A stretch of 64,000 nucleotides of DNA. It comes from Chryseolinea serpens (GTDB lineage: Bacteria; Bacteroidota; Bacteroidia; Cytophagales; Cyclobacteriaceae). Positions 41,760-50,732 of the stretch are shown here, piece after piece (the stretch's first letter is position 1; every line of letters starts with the position of its first letter). The notes beneath the pieces are model-generated. The model ran no database searches and had not been told where the DNA came from. It saw only the letters and a list, made by a program, of their open reading frames with translations. Location of the stretch: positions 2,976,001 to 3,040,000 of the forward strand of contig NZ_FQWQ01000001.1 in the NCBI RefSeq assembly GCF_900129725.1, read 5' to 3'. A program made the translations under genes and the position numbers.

Positions 41760-43868
41760 ATGGCATTTATTGGAACGTTGCGCAATAAGATGGGTACCTG
41801 GGTGGTAATTTTCGTGTTTATTGCGATCGCGGCTTTTACTCTGAACGACATTTTTAGCGGTAAGTCTTCTATCCTCAACTGGGGAAAAAATTCCGTGGGC
41901 GAGATCGCCGGAAAAGAAATCTCCTATGACGAATATCAGTCCGTGATCCGCGAACGCGAGCAAAACTACGCGCTCAATTTTGGCCGTGATCCCGGCGAGC
42001 GCGAGATGCCCAGCATCCGCCAGCAAGCCTGGGACCTGCTCATTGCCCGCCATGCCATTCAGGCCGAATTTGCCAAAGTGGGCGTCGAGGTTACTACCGA
42101 CGAGCAATGGGATATGGTAGCCGGAAAAAATGTTGACCCCAACGTGAAGATGGCGTTTACCGACCCGAACACCGGGCAGTTCGATCCGAACAAGGTGACA
42201 ACCTATCTCAACCAAATCAAAGCCATGCCTATGGGATCGGAACCCCGCGTACGCTGGGAAACGTTCCAACGCGACCTCATCCCCGGTCGTGAGCGCATCA
42301 AATATGAAAACCTGTTGATCAAAAGCACATACGTCACCGCCGCCGAGGCCGAACGCGAATATCACCAGCAAACCGACGTGGCCGAAGTGCGCTATGTTTA
42401 CGTTCCTTATTTCGCCGTGAGCGACTCGGCTGTGAACGTGACCGAAGATGCGTTGAAAGCCTACTACAACAAGAACGTAGAAAAATTCAAGACCGAAGAA
42501 AGCCGCGACATCAAGTACGTGTCTATCCCGGTGGTAGCATCGGCTTCCGATAGCCTCACGGTAAAAGAAGACCTGGCCCGCGACGTGAACGAATTCAAAA
42601 CCTCTTCGGAAGATTCGGTTTACGCTGCAAAAAGCTCCGACAGCAAAAATGCTTTCGCCACATACAACGCAGGAAACCTTCCCACGTTCCTTTCGCCCGA
42701 CAGCCTCATACAAGGCAAAGTGATCGGCCCCTTCCTGGATGGCCAGGTGTATAAAGTAGTGAAGGTGTCCAAGGTCTTTAATGATACGACCTACAGCGCT
42801 CGTGCCAAACACATTCTCATCAAATGGAACACTCCTGACGCAGCAGGAAAGAAAGAAGCCAAAGACAAAGCACTGGCTATTTTGAAAGACATTAAAGCCG
42901 GCGCCAACTTCGGTGCAAAAGCCGCCGAATTTGGCACGGACGGAACCGCAAGCCGCGGTGGCGACCTGGGCTGGTTCAGCAGCGGACAAATGGTGAAACC
43001 TTTCCAGACGGCTGTGTTCAACGCAACCAAGACCGGCGTGTTGAACGATGTGGTAGAAACCGAATTCGGCTATCATATCATTTCTGTGACCGACGTCAAA
43101 ACCAACAAAGCCTATAAGCTGGCCATCATCGAGCGCGAGATCGTGCCGACCGATGCTACGCTGAACGAAGCCTTCCGCGCAGCCGAAAAATTCGTTTCGG
43201 ATCTGGGCAGCATCGCTGATTTCGAAAAAAGAGCAAAAGAACAAGGACTTGTACTGCAGGAAGCCAAGAACATCGCCGCCGGCGACCGTCGCATTGGCAC
43301 ATTGGGTGAAGCCCGCCAGATCGTGCAGTGGCTTTTCAGAGAAGCTTCTGTGGGCAAGATCTCGCAAGTGTTCGACCTGCAGGAAGAGAACGTCGTGGTG
43401 GTGATGACCAACGAGATCAAGAAGGGCTACAAGCCCCTGGCCTCGGTAACGGCCGAGATCACGCCTGCCGTTCGCAACGAACTGAAAGGAAAAGTTATTA
43501 TCGATAAACTCAGCGCCGCCAAGGGCACGCTGGAAGAGATCGCCGCTTCTTTTGGCACCGACGCCAACGTGTATTCGAGCAGCGATTTAAAATTGAACAG
43601 CAACTCGTTGCCTACTGTCGGATTCGATCCGCAAGCAGTGGGTGTTGCCTTCGGACTGGAGAACGGAAAACGTTCCAAGCCCATGGCCGGTGAGAACGGT
43701 GTGGTGATCGTGGAATTGCAAAACAAGACCATCGCTCCCGCCGTTGGAGACTACGCCACGTTCAAAGCCGGACTGGAACAAAATGCAGTGAATCGCAATA
43801 GCGCGGGCATCGCCGATGCCATCAAAGAAAGCGCCGATATCGTAGACAAGCGCTACCGGTTCTTTTAG
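41760..43868 (+). CDS. PpiD/SurA-like peptidylprolyl isomerase
   Basis: A membrane-anchored periplasmic foldase. From the ATG at 41760 it has 702 residues. One N-terminal TM (about 11-30, GTWVVIFVFIAIAAFTL) precedes a SurA_N-like helical domain. A parvulin domain lies around 345-450 (ARAKHILIKWNT, FGTDGTASRGGDLGWFSSG and TEFGYHIISVTDV). A second helical/parvulin-like part continues to the C-terminus. The layout fits PpiD-type chaperones that help outer-membrane proteins leave the Sec translocon. It follows the CNNM/CorC gene, with its own -7 element. Confidence 0.9.
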   Translation: MAFIGTLRNKMGTWVVIFVFIAIAAFTLNDIFSGKSSILNWGKNSVGEIAGKEISYDEYQSVIREREQNYALNFGRDPGEREMPSIRQQAWDLLIARHAIQAEFAKVGVEVTTDEQWDMVAGKNVDPNVKMAFTDPNTGQFDPNKVTTYLNQIKAMPMGSEPRVRWETFQRDLIPGRERIKYENLLIKSTYVTAAEAEREYHQQTDVAEVRYVYVPYFAVSDSAVNVTEDALKAYYNKNVEKFKTEESRDIKYVSIPVVASASDSLTVKEDLARDVNEFKTSSEDSVYAAKSSDSKNAFATYNAGNLPTFLSPDSLIQGKVIGPFLDGQVYKVVKVSKVFNDTTYSARAKHILIKWNTPDAAGKKEAKDKALAILKDIKAGANFGAKAAEFGTDGTASRGGDLGWFSSGQMVKPFQTAVFNATKTGVLNDVVETEFGYHIISVTDVKTNKAYKLAIIEREIVPTDATLNEAFRAAEKFVSDLGSIADFEKRAKEQGLVLQEAKNIAAGDRRIGTLGEARQIVQWLFREASVGKISQVFDLQEENVVVVMTNEIKKGYKPLASVTAEITPAVRNELKGKVIIDKLSAAKGTLEEIAASFGTDANVYSSSDLKLNSNSLPTVGFDPQAVGVAFGLENGKRSKPMAGENGVVIVELQNKTIAPAVGDYATFKAGLEQNAVNRNSAGIADAIKESADIVDKRYRFF

Positions 43869-43890
43869 GTATTACGAAAATCTTTATGCC

Positions 43891-43916
43891 ACGCCTCCCG
43901 AGTCATTGGGGGGCGT
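43891..43916 (+). terminator. Hairpin after the ppiD-like gene
   Basis: Arms ACGCCTCCC (43891-43899) and GGGGGGCGT (43908-43916), one G-U pair; no T-run follows, so termination is uncertain. Confidence 0.45.
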
Positions 43917-43927
43917 TGCCATTTCAT

Positions 43928-44191
43928 ATGGACCAAAACTGGGTCGATTCGTTTCGGGAAAAGCTTGACCAGCACTATGCCTGGCCCGAGATCTACGTGT
44001 TCAAATTCATCGTACCCACCGGCAAGGAAGAACAAGTGAAGAAATTATTCCCCAACAACGAGGCCACCGAAAAATTGTCAAAACAAGGTAACTACACCAG
44101 TGTTACCATACAGGCCATGATGCCCTCCAGCGATGCCGTGATCGAACTGTACCAGCTGGCCGCGGAAATAGAAGGGATCGTGGCGCTTTGA
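43928..44191 (+). CDS. DUF493 family protein
   Basis: A small cytoplasmic protein with the ferredoxin-like fold of the DUF493/YbeD family. From the ATG at 43928 (MDQNWVDSFREKLDQ) it has 87 residues, typical for the family. It shows FKFIVPTGKEEQV and YTSVTIQAMMPSSDAVIELYQ. Earlier in-frame codons (from 43886) lie in a hairpin region and are rejected. The family may act as a small regulatory domain; no role is known here. The pterin dehydratase gene follows 69 nt later. Confidence 0.8.
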   Translation: MDQNWVDSFREKLDQHYAWPEIYVFKFIVPTGKEEQVKKLFPNNEATEKLSKQGNYTSVTIQAMMPSSDAVIELYQLAAEIEGIVAL

Positions 44192-44260
44192 TCGCGTCGC
44201 CAACATCACGGGCGAGCGGTTCAAAAAATTATTTCGTATCACAAAAAAAATGCAAGGCTT

Positions 44261-44503
44261 ATGGAATGGACCACCGACAACAACACCCTGAAGAAGACGT
44301 TCACCTTCGCCGATTTTACGGAGGCCTTCGCCTTTATGACAAAAGTGGCCATAACGGCCGAAAAAATGAATCACCATCCCACCTGGACGAACACCTACAA
44401 CACCGTTAGCTTTGCGCTCTCCACCCATGATGCCGGCAACATCGTGACGGACAAAGACCGCAAGCTGGCCAAGGAGATCGACCGGCTGGCCACTAACCGC
44501 TGA
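44261..44503 (+). CDS. phhB: Pterin-4-alpha-carbinolamine dehydratase
   Basis: Dehydrates 4a-hydroxytetrahydrobiopterin, regenerating pterin cofactor for aromatic amino acid hydroxylases; DCoH family members also have non-enzymatic roles. The 80-residue product is slightly short but complete. It contains the catalytic EKMNHHPTWTNTYN motif (two His and the Trp) and the C-terminal TDKDRKLAKEIDRLA helix. No hydroxylase gene is in the window. rlmB begins 13 nt after its stop. Confidence 0.93.
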   Translation: MEWTTDNNTLKKTFTFADFTEAFAFMTKVAITAEKMNHHPTWTNTYNTVSFALSTHDAGNIVTDKDRKLAKEIDRLATNR

Positions 44504-44516
44504 GCAACATTTCGCA

Positions 44517-45254
44517 ATGGAAAAAACAGACATGATCTATGGCACCCGGGCCGTCATCGAGGCGATCCTGGCAGGAAAAGATATTGACAAAGTAATGATC
44601 CAATCGGGCCTCACCAACGACCTGGTGAAGGAGCTCATCGCCGTGGCGCGCAACAACAACGTGCCCATCCTCTTTGTGCCCCCCGAAAAGCTCAAACGAC
44701 TTTCGACCAAGAATCACCAGGGTGTGATCTGTATTCTGTCTGCCGTGAGCTACTCTTCCGCAGACGATCTCATCTATAAAGCTTATCAGGAAGGACGCGA
44801 ACCTTTCTTCCTCATCCTCGACCGCATCACCGACGTACGGAATTTTGGCGCCATCGTGCGCACCGCCGAATGCGCGGGCATGACCGGCATCATCATCGGT
44901 GAAAAAGGCAGCGCGCCCATCACCAGCGATGCCATGAAAACATCGGCAGGGGCGTTGAACCACCTGCCGATCTGCCGCGAAAAGGACATGAAGAAAACCA
45001 TCCAGTTGTTGCGCGACAATGGTATCCGCATCGTAGCGTGCACGGAGAAAACCGAGAAGAGCTTGTACTCCCTCACCCTCACCGGCCCCATCGCACTCAT
45101 CCTCGGCTCGGAAGAAGACGGCATCAGCGATGCTTTCCTGAAAGAGGCCGACGAGTTGGCACGCATTCCTTTGAAGGGAAAGATCGGTTCACTCAATGTG
45201 TCCGTCGCCGCGGGTGTGGCCATCTATGAAGTGCTCCGTCAACACGGCAACTGA
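44517..45254 (+). CDS. rlmB: 23S rRNA (guanosine-2251-2'-O)-methyltransferase
   Basis: SPOUT-fold rRNA methyltransferase modifying G2251 in the 23S P-loop. The 245-residue product starts MIYGTRAVIEAILAG, with an N-terminal L30e-like substrate domain (HQGVICILS near its end). The trefoil-knot SpoU domain follows: FLILDRITDVRNFGAIVRTA, IALILGSEEDGISD and SLNVSVAAGVAIYEVLR. All three SpoU motifs are intact. The TGA directly abuts the stop of the convergent MuiA-family gene (no gap). Confidence 0.93.
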   Translation: MEKTDMIYGTRAVIEAILAGKDIDKVMIQSGLTNDLVKELIAVARNNNVPILFVPPEKLKRLSTKNHQGVICILSAVSYSSADDLIYKAYQEGREPFFLILDRITDVRNFGAIVRTAECAGMTGIIIGEKGSAPITSDAMKTSAGALNHLPICREKDMKKTIQLLRDNGIRIVACTEKTEKSLYSLTLTGPIALILGSEEDGISDAFLKEADELARIPLKGKIGSLNVSVAAGVAIYEVLRQHGN

Positions 45255-47138
45255 TCACTCCAGCAACATCCGGTTTCCTTTGGGATAGCGCACGGCATAC
45301 TTCAGGGTGATGAGCTCCGTTTTGCCCGACGCGATCTCTTTTTTCCAGGTGAGCGTACCGGTGTTGTGATCGTATTCGCCATGCGAGTCCTCCAGCTTGT
45401 CGACGGTGATCTCCTTGTCGTTTGAAATGGGAATCTGATCTTCCACGACGATGCTGATGGGCAATCCCTTTTTGTTCCGGATGGATATTTCATAGGCCAG
45501 CGCAACCTTCTGATTGGAGCCGACGAATTGGCGCGACGAATATTCCTTTTTCTTTTCACGTTTCACCAGCACGTTGCTATCGCGGCCCAGCGAAACCACG
45601 AGCGTGTCGGCGGTGTTGCGCGTGTCGAGGATACTTTTGCCGATGTATTTGCCTTCAAAGAAAAGACTGGCTTCGCCTTCGAGAAAATTATATTGATCCC
45701 AGTCCATGATCTTGGCCGTGAGAAATGCGTCCTCCTCCAGTTTGGGCACGCAGTAATATTCATAGATCGCCGGCAGTTCGTACTCTACCATGTCCGTTGC
45801 CCGCACCGCGCCGTCTGATTTTATGGAGAACGGCTCATCCAATTTAAATTCTACATTAGTCTGCCGGATCACTTCGGTAGCCGTGATCTCGCGTTTCATT
45901 TTTTGTGCGGACGATCCGTAAATTCTGGATTTGTCATCCGAATCATCATCGCCACTGGTAGCATATCCCACCGTTACGACCTCATTCAGGGCTGTCACAT
46001 CCGGAGCCAACTGGACGTTGATCTCGCTTCCCTTGTCCAATCTTTTTTCGATGGCGTTATAGCCGATGAAAGAGAACACCACCGCTTCCGCGTCGGACGT
46101 GAGCGGCACGGAGTAGTTGCCGTTAACATCCGTTACGGTTCCTACGGATGTTCCTTTCACAACGACGTTCACGCCCGGGATAGGCTGGCCCTCATCGTCC
46201 ATTACCTTTCCGTGCACCTCATTGCCGGCGGTGACCGTCATCATGGAGCCTGAAACGGTTCGTCGCGACAAGGCGTTGTTGTAGCCCACGATCCAGGGCT
46301 TGATGATCGGCCGCACGCCTTGTTCCGACGGATTGGCCGAAGAAATAGTGAGCGTCACATTTTCCCAATCCTCACCCGACTGCTGGCTCACATTGGCTTT
46401 GTAGGTGATGCCCACCGGTGCTTTAACGTTCTTCGCACGGATGTCATACGAAGGAAACCAACGTGCCTCATTCACCAGGTAGTTCACATCCAACTCCGCG
46501 GTGGTGGCCGCCTTCGTCGATACCTTCACCACGATCTCGCCACTGGGTTGCCCCTTAATGGCGCGAAGCTCTGTTAATTGTGCATCCACCTTAGCAAGCT
46601 CTTCCTGGTACGAGCGGATGGTTCGCTCCGATTGCATCAATTGCTGTTTGATGTCCAGCAAGCGTTGACGAAAATAGTCCATGGCGGCCTTCAACTCGGC
46701 TACTTCCACACCTTTCTCTGTGCCGCCAATGGACTTATTTGTTTTTAGAATATTTTCTTCCTCCAGATAAACTTCCTGGATGGATTTCTCTTGGGTGATC
46801 AGGGTCGTGAGTCGCTTACGCTCCGCGTCGAGGAGCTTGATCTTTTCGGGTTTCTTGTGTTCTTCCATGTAGTTGATCCGGAAAGAAACCGAAAGGATCT
46901 TCACCGACGCCGGGCCATCCACCTGGATACTTTGTTGCTGAACGGCCGGAGCAATTCCTGTCAATGTCAGAATAGAAACACCGGCCTTCAAAGGCACCGA
47001 CGCGTGACGGGTGATCTGGGCGCCCTGGAGAAAGACGGCGACCTGGTTTATTTTGGAGGAAACAGTTTGTTCAGCTTCCTGGGCGACTACGCGGGTCAGG
47101 GAAGCGAGGAGTAAGGCGATGGTGTAGATTCTTTTCAT
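45255..47138 (-). CDS. MuiA-family (DUF4139) protein with a SusC-like insertion
   Basis: A 627-residue exported protein (signal MKRIYTIALLLASLTRVVAQ). The N-terminal DUF4140-like domain (about 28-95) includes VAVFLQGAQITRHASVPLKAG. A coiled coil spans about 97-195. The DUF4139 domain begins near 215 (LDVNYLVNEARWFPSYDIRA). It is split by an insert of about 90 residues: a CarboxypepD_reg-like domain (306-378, VHGKVMDDEGQPIPGVNVVV) plus the phrase ALNEVVTVGYA (383-393), which resembles the TonB-box/plug entry of SusC proteins. DUF4139 resumes and ends YAVRYPKGNRMLLE. MuiA in other bacteria affects mucoidy; the function here is unknown. It may be envelope-associated. Confidence 0.82.
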   Translation of the reverse strand: MKRIYTIALLLASLTRVVAQEAEQTVSSKINQVAVFLQGAQITRHASVPLKAGVSILTLTGIAPAVQQQSIQVDGPASVKILSVSFRINYMEEHKKPEKIKLLDAERKRLTTLITQEKSIQEVYLEEENILKTNKSIGGTEKGVEVAELKAAMDYFRQRLLDIKQQLMQSERTIRSYQEELAKVDAQLTELRAIKGQPSGEIVVKVSTKAATTAELDVNYLVNEARWFPSYDIRAKNVKAPVGITYKANVSQQSGEDWENVTLTISSANPSEQGVRPIIKPWIVGYNNALSRRTVSGSMMTVTAGNEVHGKVMDDEGQPIPGVNVVVKGTSVGTVTDVNGNYSVPLTSDAEAVVFSFIGYNAIEKRLDKGSEINVQLAPDVTALNEVVTVGYATSGDDDSDDKSRIYGSSAQKMKREITATEVIRQTNVEFKLDEPFSIKSDGAVRATDMVEYELPAIYEYYCVPKLEEDAFLTAKIMDWDQYNFLEGEASLFFEGKYIGKSILDTRNTADTLVVSLGRDSNVLVKREKKKEYSSRQFVGSNQKVALAYEISIRNKKGLPISIVVEDQIPISNDKEITVDKLEDSHGEYDHNTGTLTWKKEIASGKTELITLKYAVRYPKGNRMLLE

Positions 47139-47279
47139 GGCCGTGGGATTAAAGTGTATGGGTAAGATGCAGGGTTCGGGCAGATTCCATAAAGAGGGGT
47201 AAAAAAGAGCCGGAAGCCGTGAGTCAGTGTGAGTAGCCAGTAGTGAGTAGTCGCTAATTTGGGCGTAGATATAAAAAGT

Positions 47280-47303
47280 AAACCCCGGTGCCTGCCGGGG
47301 TTT
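47280..47303 (-). terminator. Terminator after the OmpA/PD40 gene
   Basis: Arms AAACCCCGG (47280-47288) and CCGGGGTTT (47295-47303); ACTTTTTAT follows on the minus strand. The rest of the 47139-47344 gap has only a GTGAGTAG-like short direct repeat. Confidence 0.85.
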
Positions 47304-47344
47304 GTGTATTTGAAAAAAATCGGAAGTGGACTCTTGTCGAAAGG

Positions 47345-49375
47345 TTATTTTCGGAGGATGGTGAATTCTACGCGTTGATTTTTGGCTTTGCCTTCTTCGG
47401 TTTTGGCGGAGGCTAGGGGTTTGGAGCCTCCGTAGCCTTTGGACACGATGCGTTCTTTGGCGATTCCTTTTTGGACCAGGTATTCGGCGACGGCTTTGGC
47501 GCGGGCGGAGGAGAGTTTTCCTTTGCCGGCTTTATCGCTGTGGTCGCCCACTTCGATGCGGATGGCTTTGTCGGATTCCAGGAGGGCGGCAAGGCGGTCG
47601 AGTTCAGCGAACGATTTTTCTTTTAGTTCGGATTTGTCGGGGTCAAACGAGATGGTGTTGAGCCGTACGGATTGACCTACTTCGATGGGCACTACCCAAA
47701 GATCGCGGCTCAGCGTTACTTCGTTCGTTTCGTTTGTGACGTCGATGGTTTCGGCGATGGGATAAAAACCCGGGGCGGTGGCACTGAGTACATAGGCTTC
47801 CTTCAACGGCACACGCAAGTCGTAGGTACCCAGCAAGGAGTCGATAGCGGCTGCAGAATTGTCGATGCCTTCTACCATGATCCGCAGACCGGGATTGCCT
47901 GACCAGGGGCGACCAGTTTTTTTGTTGATCACTTTGCCGGAAACGATCGCCATTTTTTCGGCGTCGGCCAGCAGGTCGAGGGTGATGCTCCGGTATTCGT
48001 CCACAGCGTTCAGGTCGAGCGGTTCGGGGAAAGATTCGAAATGTTTGGCGCTCACCTGCATATAGTAGAGTGTGCCGTGGGGTAACTTCACTTCATACGT
48101 GCCGGCATCTTTGTCCACACGCGCAGAGTCCACCTGCTCGCCATCGATCACGATCTTGGCGTTGGATTTGGCGGGAAGCAGGTTGTTGGTGTTTTTGATA
48201 AACAGTTTACCCTTCACCACCACGTACGTCAGCGGTTCGGCTTTCAGGTCTTTGTTCAGTTCGGTGTATTCTTTTATTTCCGAAGCATCGATGACATCTT
48301 TCACTTCTTTGTAGTCGGGCACCACAACCGATACCTCATAACGTTTGCGCATCGGCAGTTTCAACCGGTAGGTCCCGGAATCAGCATGCATCCAAACGCT
48401 GTCGGCAGGTTGGCCGTTCACCAGGATTTTTGCCGTCTTGCCTTTCAGCGTGCGGTTGCTCTTTTGATTCTGGATCTTGCCGGTGGCGATGATGAAAGGG
48501 TTGTCTTCATAGATTTTTACCTTAAAGATGTCGGCGCCGCCCAGCGATTGATTGCCGGAAGAAAAGTAGCCCATGCTGCCGTTGGCGTTGGTCTTGAAAT
48601 AAGACTCATAGCCGGAGGTGTTGATGGTGTCGTTCAAGGCAACGGGTGCCGACCAGGAGATCCAGTCCGATCCCGTACGGGTGGTTTTATAGATGTTATA
48701 GCTACCGTTGGTGCCGCGGTTGCTGGAAAAATACAAGGTCTTGTTGTCGGCCAACAGGAAAGGTGTTTCTTCACTGGCGGCGTCAGACGAAAGGGCGTCG
48801 ATCTTTTTGGGTTTGGTCCACTTTCCTTTTTCATTCAGCTCACTCACATAGAGCTTGCTGGTTTTGCCTTTTGCAAAGCTGAACACGATGGACTTCCCAT
48901 CGGCGCTCATCGACGCGGGGCTTTTCGCGCCACGCGTGGATACTTTCAGCGGCATGGGCATCGACCATCCATCGGCCGTCTTCGACACCGTGGAGAGACC
49001 GTTCTTCTTCCAGGTCATGCCGTCGGCGCTATAGATGCCGTTGATCAAAAGCGTGTTGCCATCGGCCGAGGTGGAAAGCACGGCGTTGTAATGACCGAGG
49101 TTGAAGCGCGGCAGGCGTTCTGCAACGGACCAGCTACCATCGGCCTGGAGTTTCGAGAACCAGATATCCTGGCTGTCGGTGGCGCCAAAGGTGTTGGAGG
49201 GGTGATTGACGCGGGAGAAGTAAAGCGTTTTCCCGTCGGCCGAAAGCACGGGATTGATCTCATCGTACGTGGAGTTGATGTTGGGTCCGAGGTTCTTCGG
49301 AATGAACGACGATTGCGCCCACGCCGGGCTGGCAAGCAGGAGGAAGAGGGAGACAGCGTATATATTTTTTTTCAT
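47345..49375 (-). CDS. OmpA-family protein with PD40 propeller and three beta-sandwich repeats
   Basis: An exported 676-residue protein (signal from MKKNIYAVSLFLLLASPAWAQ; a start 27 nt upstream is less signal-like). The N-terminal WD40-like PD40 repeats lie at about 30-290 (NPVLSADGKTLYFSR, ASMSADGKSIVFSF and LLADNKTLYFSSNRG). Three similar beta-sandwich units of about 85 residues follow, each starting like GKIQN/GKLFI/GKVIN and carrying a GTYxLxxP phrase (PEGA/CarboxypepD_reg type). The C-terminal OmpA domain (about 570-676) has FDPDKSELKEKSF and the DHSDKAGKGKLSSARAKAV peptidoglycan-binding stretch. It probably links the outer membrane to murein; PorE-like proteins of the T9SS are related in layout, but the assignment is not secure. 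Confidence 0.88.
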   Translation of the reverse strand: MKKNIYAVSLFLLLASPAWAQSSFIPKNLGPNINSTYDEINPVLSADGKTLYFSRVNHPSNTFGATDSQDIWFSKLQADGSWSVAERLPRFNLGHYNAVLSTSADGNTLLINGIYSADGMTWKKNGLSTVSKTADGWSMPMPLKVSTRGAKSPASMSADGKSIVFSFAKGKTSKLYVSELNEKGKWTKPKKIDALSSDAASEETPFLLADNKTLYFSSNRGTNGSYNIYKTTRTGSDWISWSAPVALNDTINTSGYESYFKTNANGSMGYFSSGNQSLGGADIFKVKIYEDNPFIIATGKIQNQKSNRTLKGKTAKILVNGQPADSVWMHADSGTYRLKLPMRKRYEVSVVVPDYKEVKDVIDASEIKEYTELNKDLKAEPLTYVVVKGKLFIKNTNNLLPAKSNAKIVIDGEQVDSARVDKDAGTYEVKLPHGTLYYMQVSAKHFESFPEPLDLNAVDEYRSITLDLLADAEKMAIVSGKVINKKTGRPWSGNPGLRIMVEGIDNSAAAIDSLLGTYDLRVPLKEAYVLSATAPGFYPIAETIDVTNETNEVTLSRDLWVVPIEVGQSVRLNTISFDPDKSELKEKSFAELDRLAALLESDKAIRIEVGDHSDKAGKGKLSSARAKAVAEYLVQKGIAKERIVSKGYGGSKPLASAKTEEGKAKNQRVEFTILRK

Positions 49376-49402
49376 AAGGTCGACGAGGGCGGTTTTTTTC
49401 AT

Positions 49403-49721
49403 TCACATCGATGATGTCTTTTCGCGCGGGGTGGAAGCCAGAAATAACGTCCAACCTAAACCAATCAAATCAGCCCGACGGGGAATGCGTTTACCGATTT
49501 CAAAAGTAACGCGTCGGCAACATCTGTTGAAATCGCTTTTATTTAGAATCGGGGAAAATCATACATCCCAAAGAATTTTGCATAATCATCCTAAACCAAC
49601 ACGAAGCCCCCGGAAATCGGGTGGAAACCGCTATCTTATTCGGGAAATCCAGCGGATCGCCAAAACGCTGTTCATTTTGGAATCCGGAACGCCGGGTTCG
49701 CATTATCTCAATGTTATCCCT
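49403..49721. other. Divergent intergenic region between OmpA/PD40 and ldhA
   Basis: About 320 nt without a convincing gene, expected to hold both divergent promoters. An open plus-strand frame from 49254 runs into ldhA but reads unlike protein. No clear TAnnTTTG seen. Confidence 0.4.
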
Positions 49722-50720
49722 ATGAAAATCACCTTCTTCAGCACTCAGTCCTACGACAAAACATTCTTCGAAAGCCACAATAAGGACTTCGGTTTCGAAA
49801 TCGATTTCTTTGAAGTTGCCCTCACGGAGCAAACCGTGAACCTGGCCGCCGGTGCCCAGGCCGTCTGCGTTTTTGTGAACGACCGGGTGAATGCCGCCGT
49901 GCTGGAAAAGCTTGCTGCCCTGGGTGTGATCATCATTGCCTTGCGCTGCGCCGGTTTCAACAACGTGGACCTGGCCGCAGCCGCCAAACGCGGCCTGCCC
50001 GTGGTGCGCGTGCCCGCCTACTCGCCCCATGCCGTCGCCGAACACGCCGTGGCCATGATGCTGACACTGAACCGGAAAACACACAAAGCCTATAACCGAA
50101 TCCGCGAACAAAATTTCTCACTCGCCGGCCTCCTGGGCTTCGATCTTTTTGGAAAGACCGTGGCCGTCATCGGCACGGGCAACATCGGGCAGGTGTTCTG
50201 CAGGATCATGCTGGGCTTTGGATGCCGGGTGCTGGCCTATGATGTGGTAGAGCAGGATGCCCTGAAACAAGCGGGCGTTACCTACCTGCCCCTCGATGAC
50301 GTGTTGCCCCAAGCCGATGTGCTCTCCCTGCATTGCCCGCTGAACGAACACACCAAATACCTGGTCAACGACAAAACCCTGGGTCGCATGAAACCCGGCG
50401 CCATGCTCATCAACACCAGCCGCGGCGGCCTCATCGACACCCAGAGCGTTATCCTGGCCCTGAAGTCGGGACACCTCGGCGCATTGGGTGTGGACGTCTA
50501 TGAACAAGAAGAATCGCTCTTCTTCCGCGATCTCTCCGACCACATCGTGACCGACGACGTGATCATGCGCCTCATAAGCTTCCCCAACGTGTTGATCACC
50601 GCCCACCAGGGATTTTTCACACAAGAGGCCTTAACGCAAATTGCCCAAGTCACCCTGGGCAATCTGAAAGCGTTCACCGAAGGCAAGCCTTTGACAAACG
50701 CGGTCCGCTTTATTTCTTAA
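49722..50720 (+). CDS. ldhA: D-lactate dehydrogenase (2-hydroxyacid dehydrogenase)
   Basis: NAD-dependent reduction of pyruvate to D-lactate. From the ATG at 49722 the protein has 332 residues, exactly the LdhA size. It starts MKITFFSTQSYDKTFFE and has ALRCAGFNNVDL (substrate Arg-Ala region). The Rossmann motif is VIGTGNIGQVFCRIM. The catalytic Arg lies in INTSRGGLID, the Glu in VDVYEQEESLF, and the His in TAHQGFFT. The frame is open further upstream, but those residues are not family-like. Convergent with acs, 12 nt between stops. Confidence 0.93.
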   Translation: MKITFFSTQSYDKTFFESHNKDFGFEIDFFEVALTEQTVNLAAGAQAVCVFVNDRVNAAVLEKLAALGVIIIALRCAGFNNVDLAAAAKRGLPVVRVPAYSPHAVAEHAVAMMLTLNRKTHKAYNRIREQNFSLAGLLGFDLFGKTVAVIGTGNIGQVFCRIMLGFGCRVLAYDVVEQDALKQAGVTYLPLDDVLPQADVLSLHCPLNEHTKYLVNDKTLGRMKPGAMLINTSRGGLIDTQSVILALKSGHLGALGVDVYEQEESLFFRDLSDHIVTDDVIMRLISFPNVLITAHQGFFTQEALTQIAQVTLGNLKAFTEGKPLTNAVRFIS

Positions 50721-50732
50721 CCGCAGTAAAAC

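Noticed and set aside
41730-43367. 545-codon open frame antisense to the ppiD-like gene
   Set aside because: Phe/Val/His-rich translation with no motifs; the sense strand encodes a clear parvulin protein.
46320-47114. Plus-strand frames opposite the MuiA-family gene
   Set aside because: No motifs; the minus strand carries a continuous domain-bearing protein.
49254-49721. 156-residue N-terminal extension of D-lactate dehydrogenase
   Set aside because: Basic, low-quality sequence; the protein from 49722 has the exact family length.
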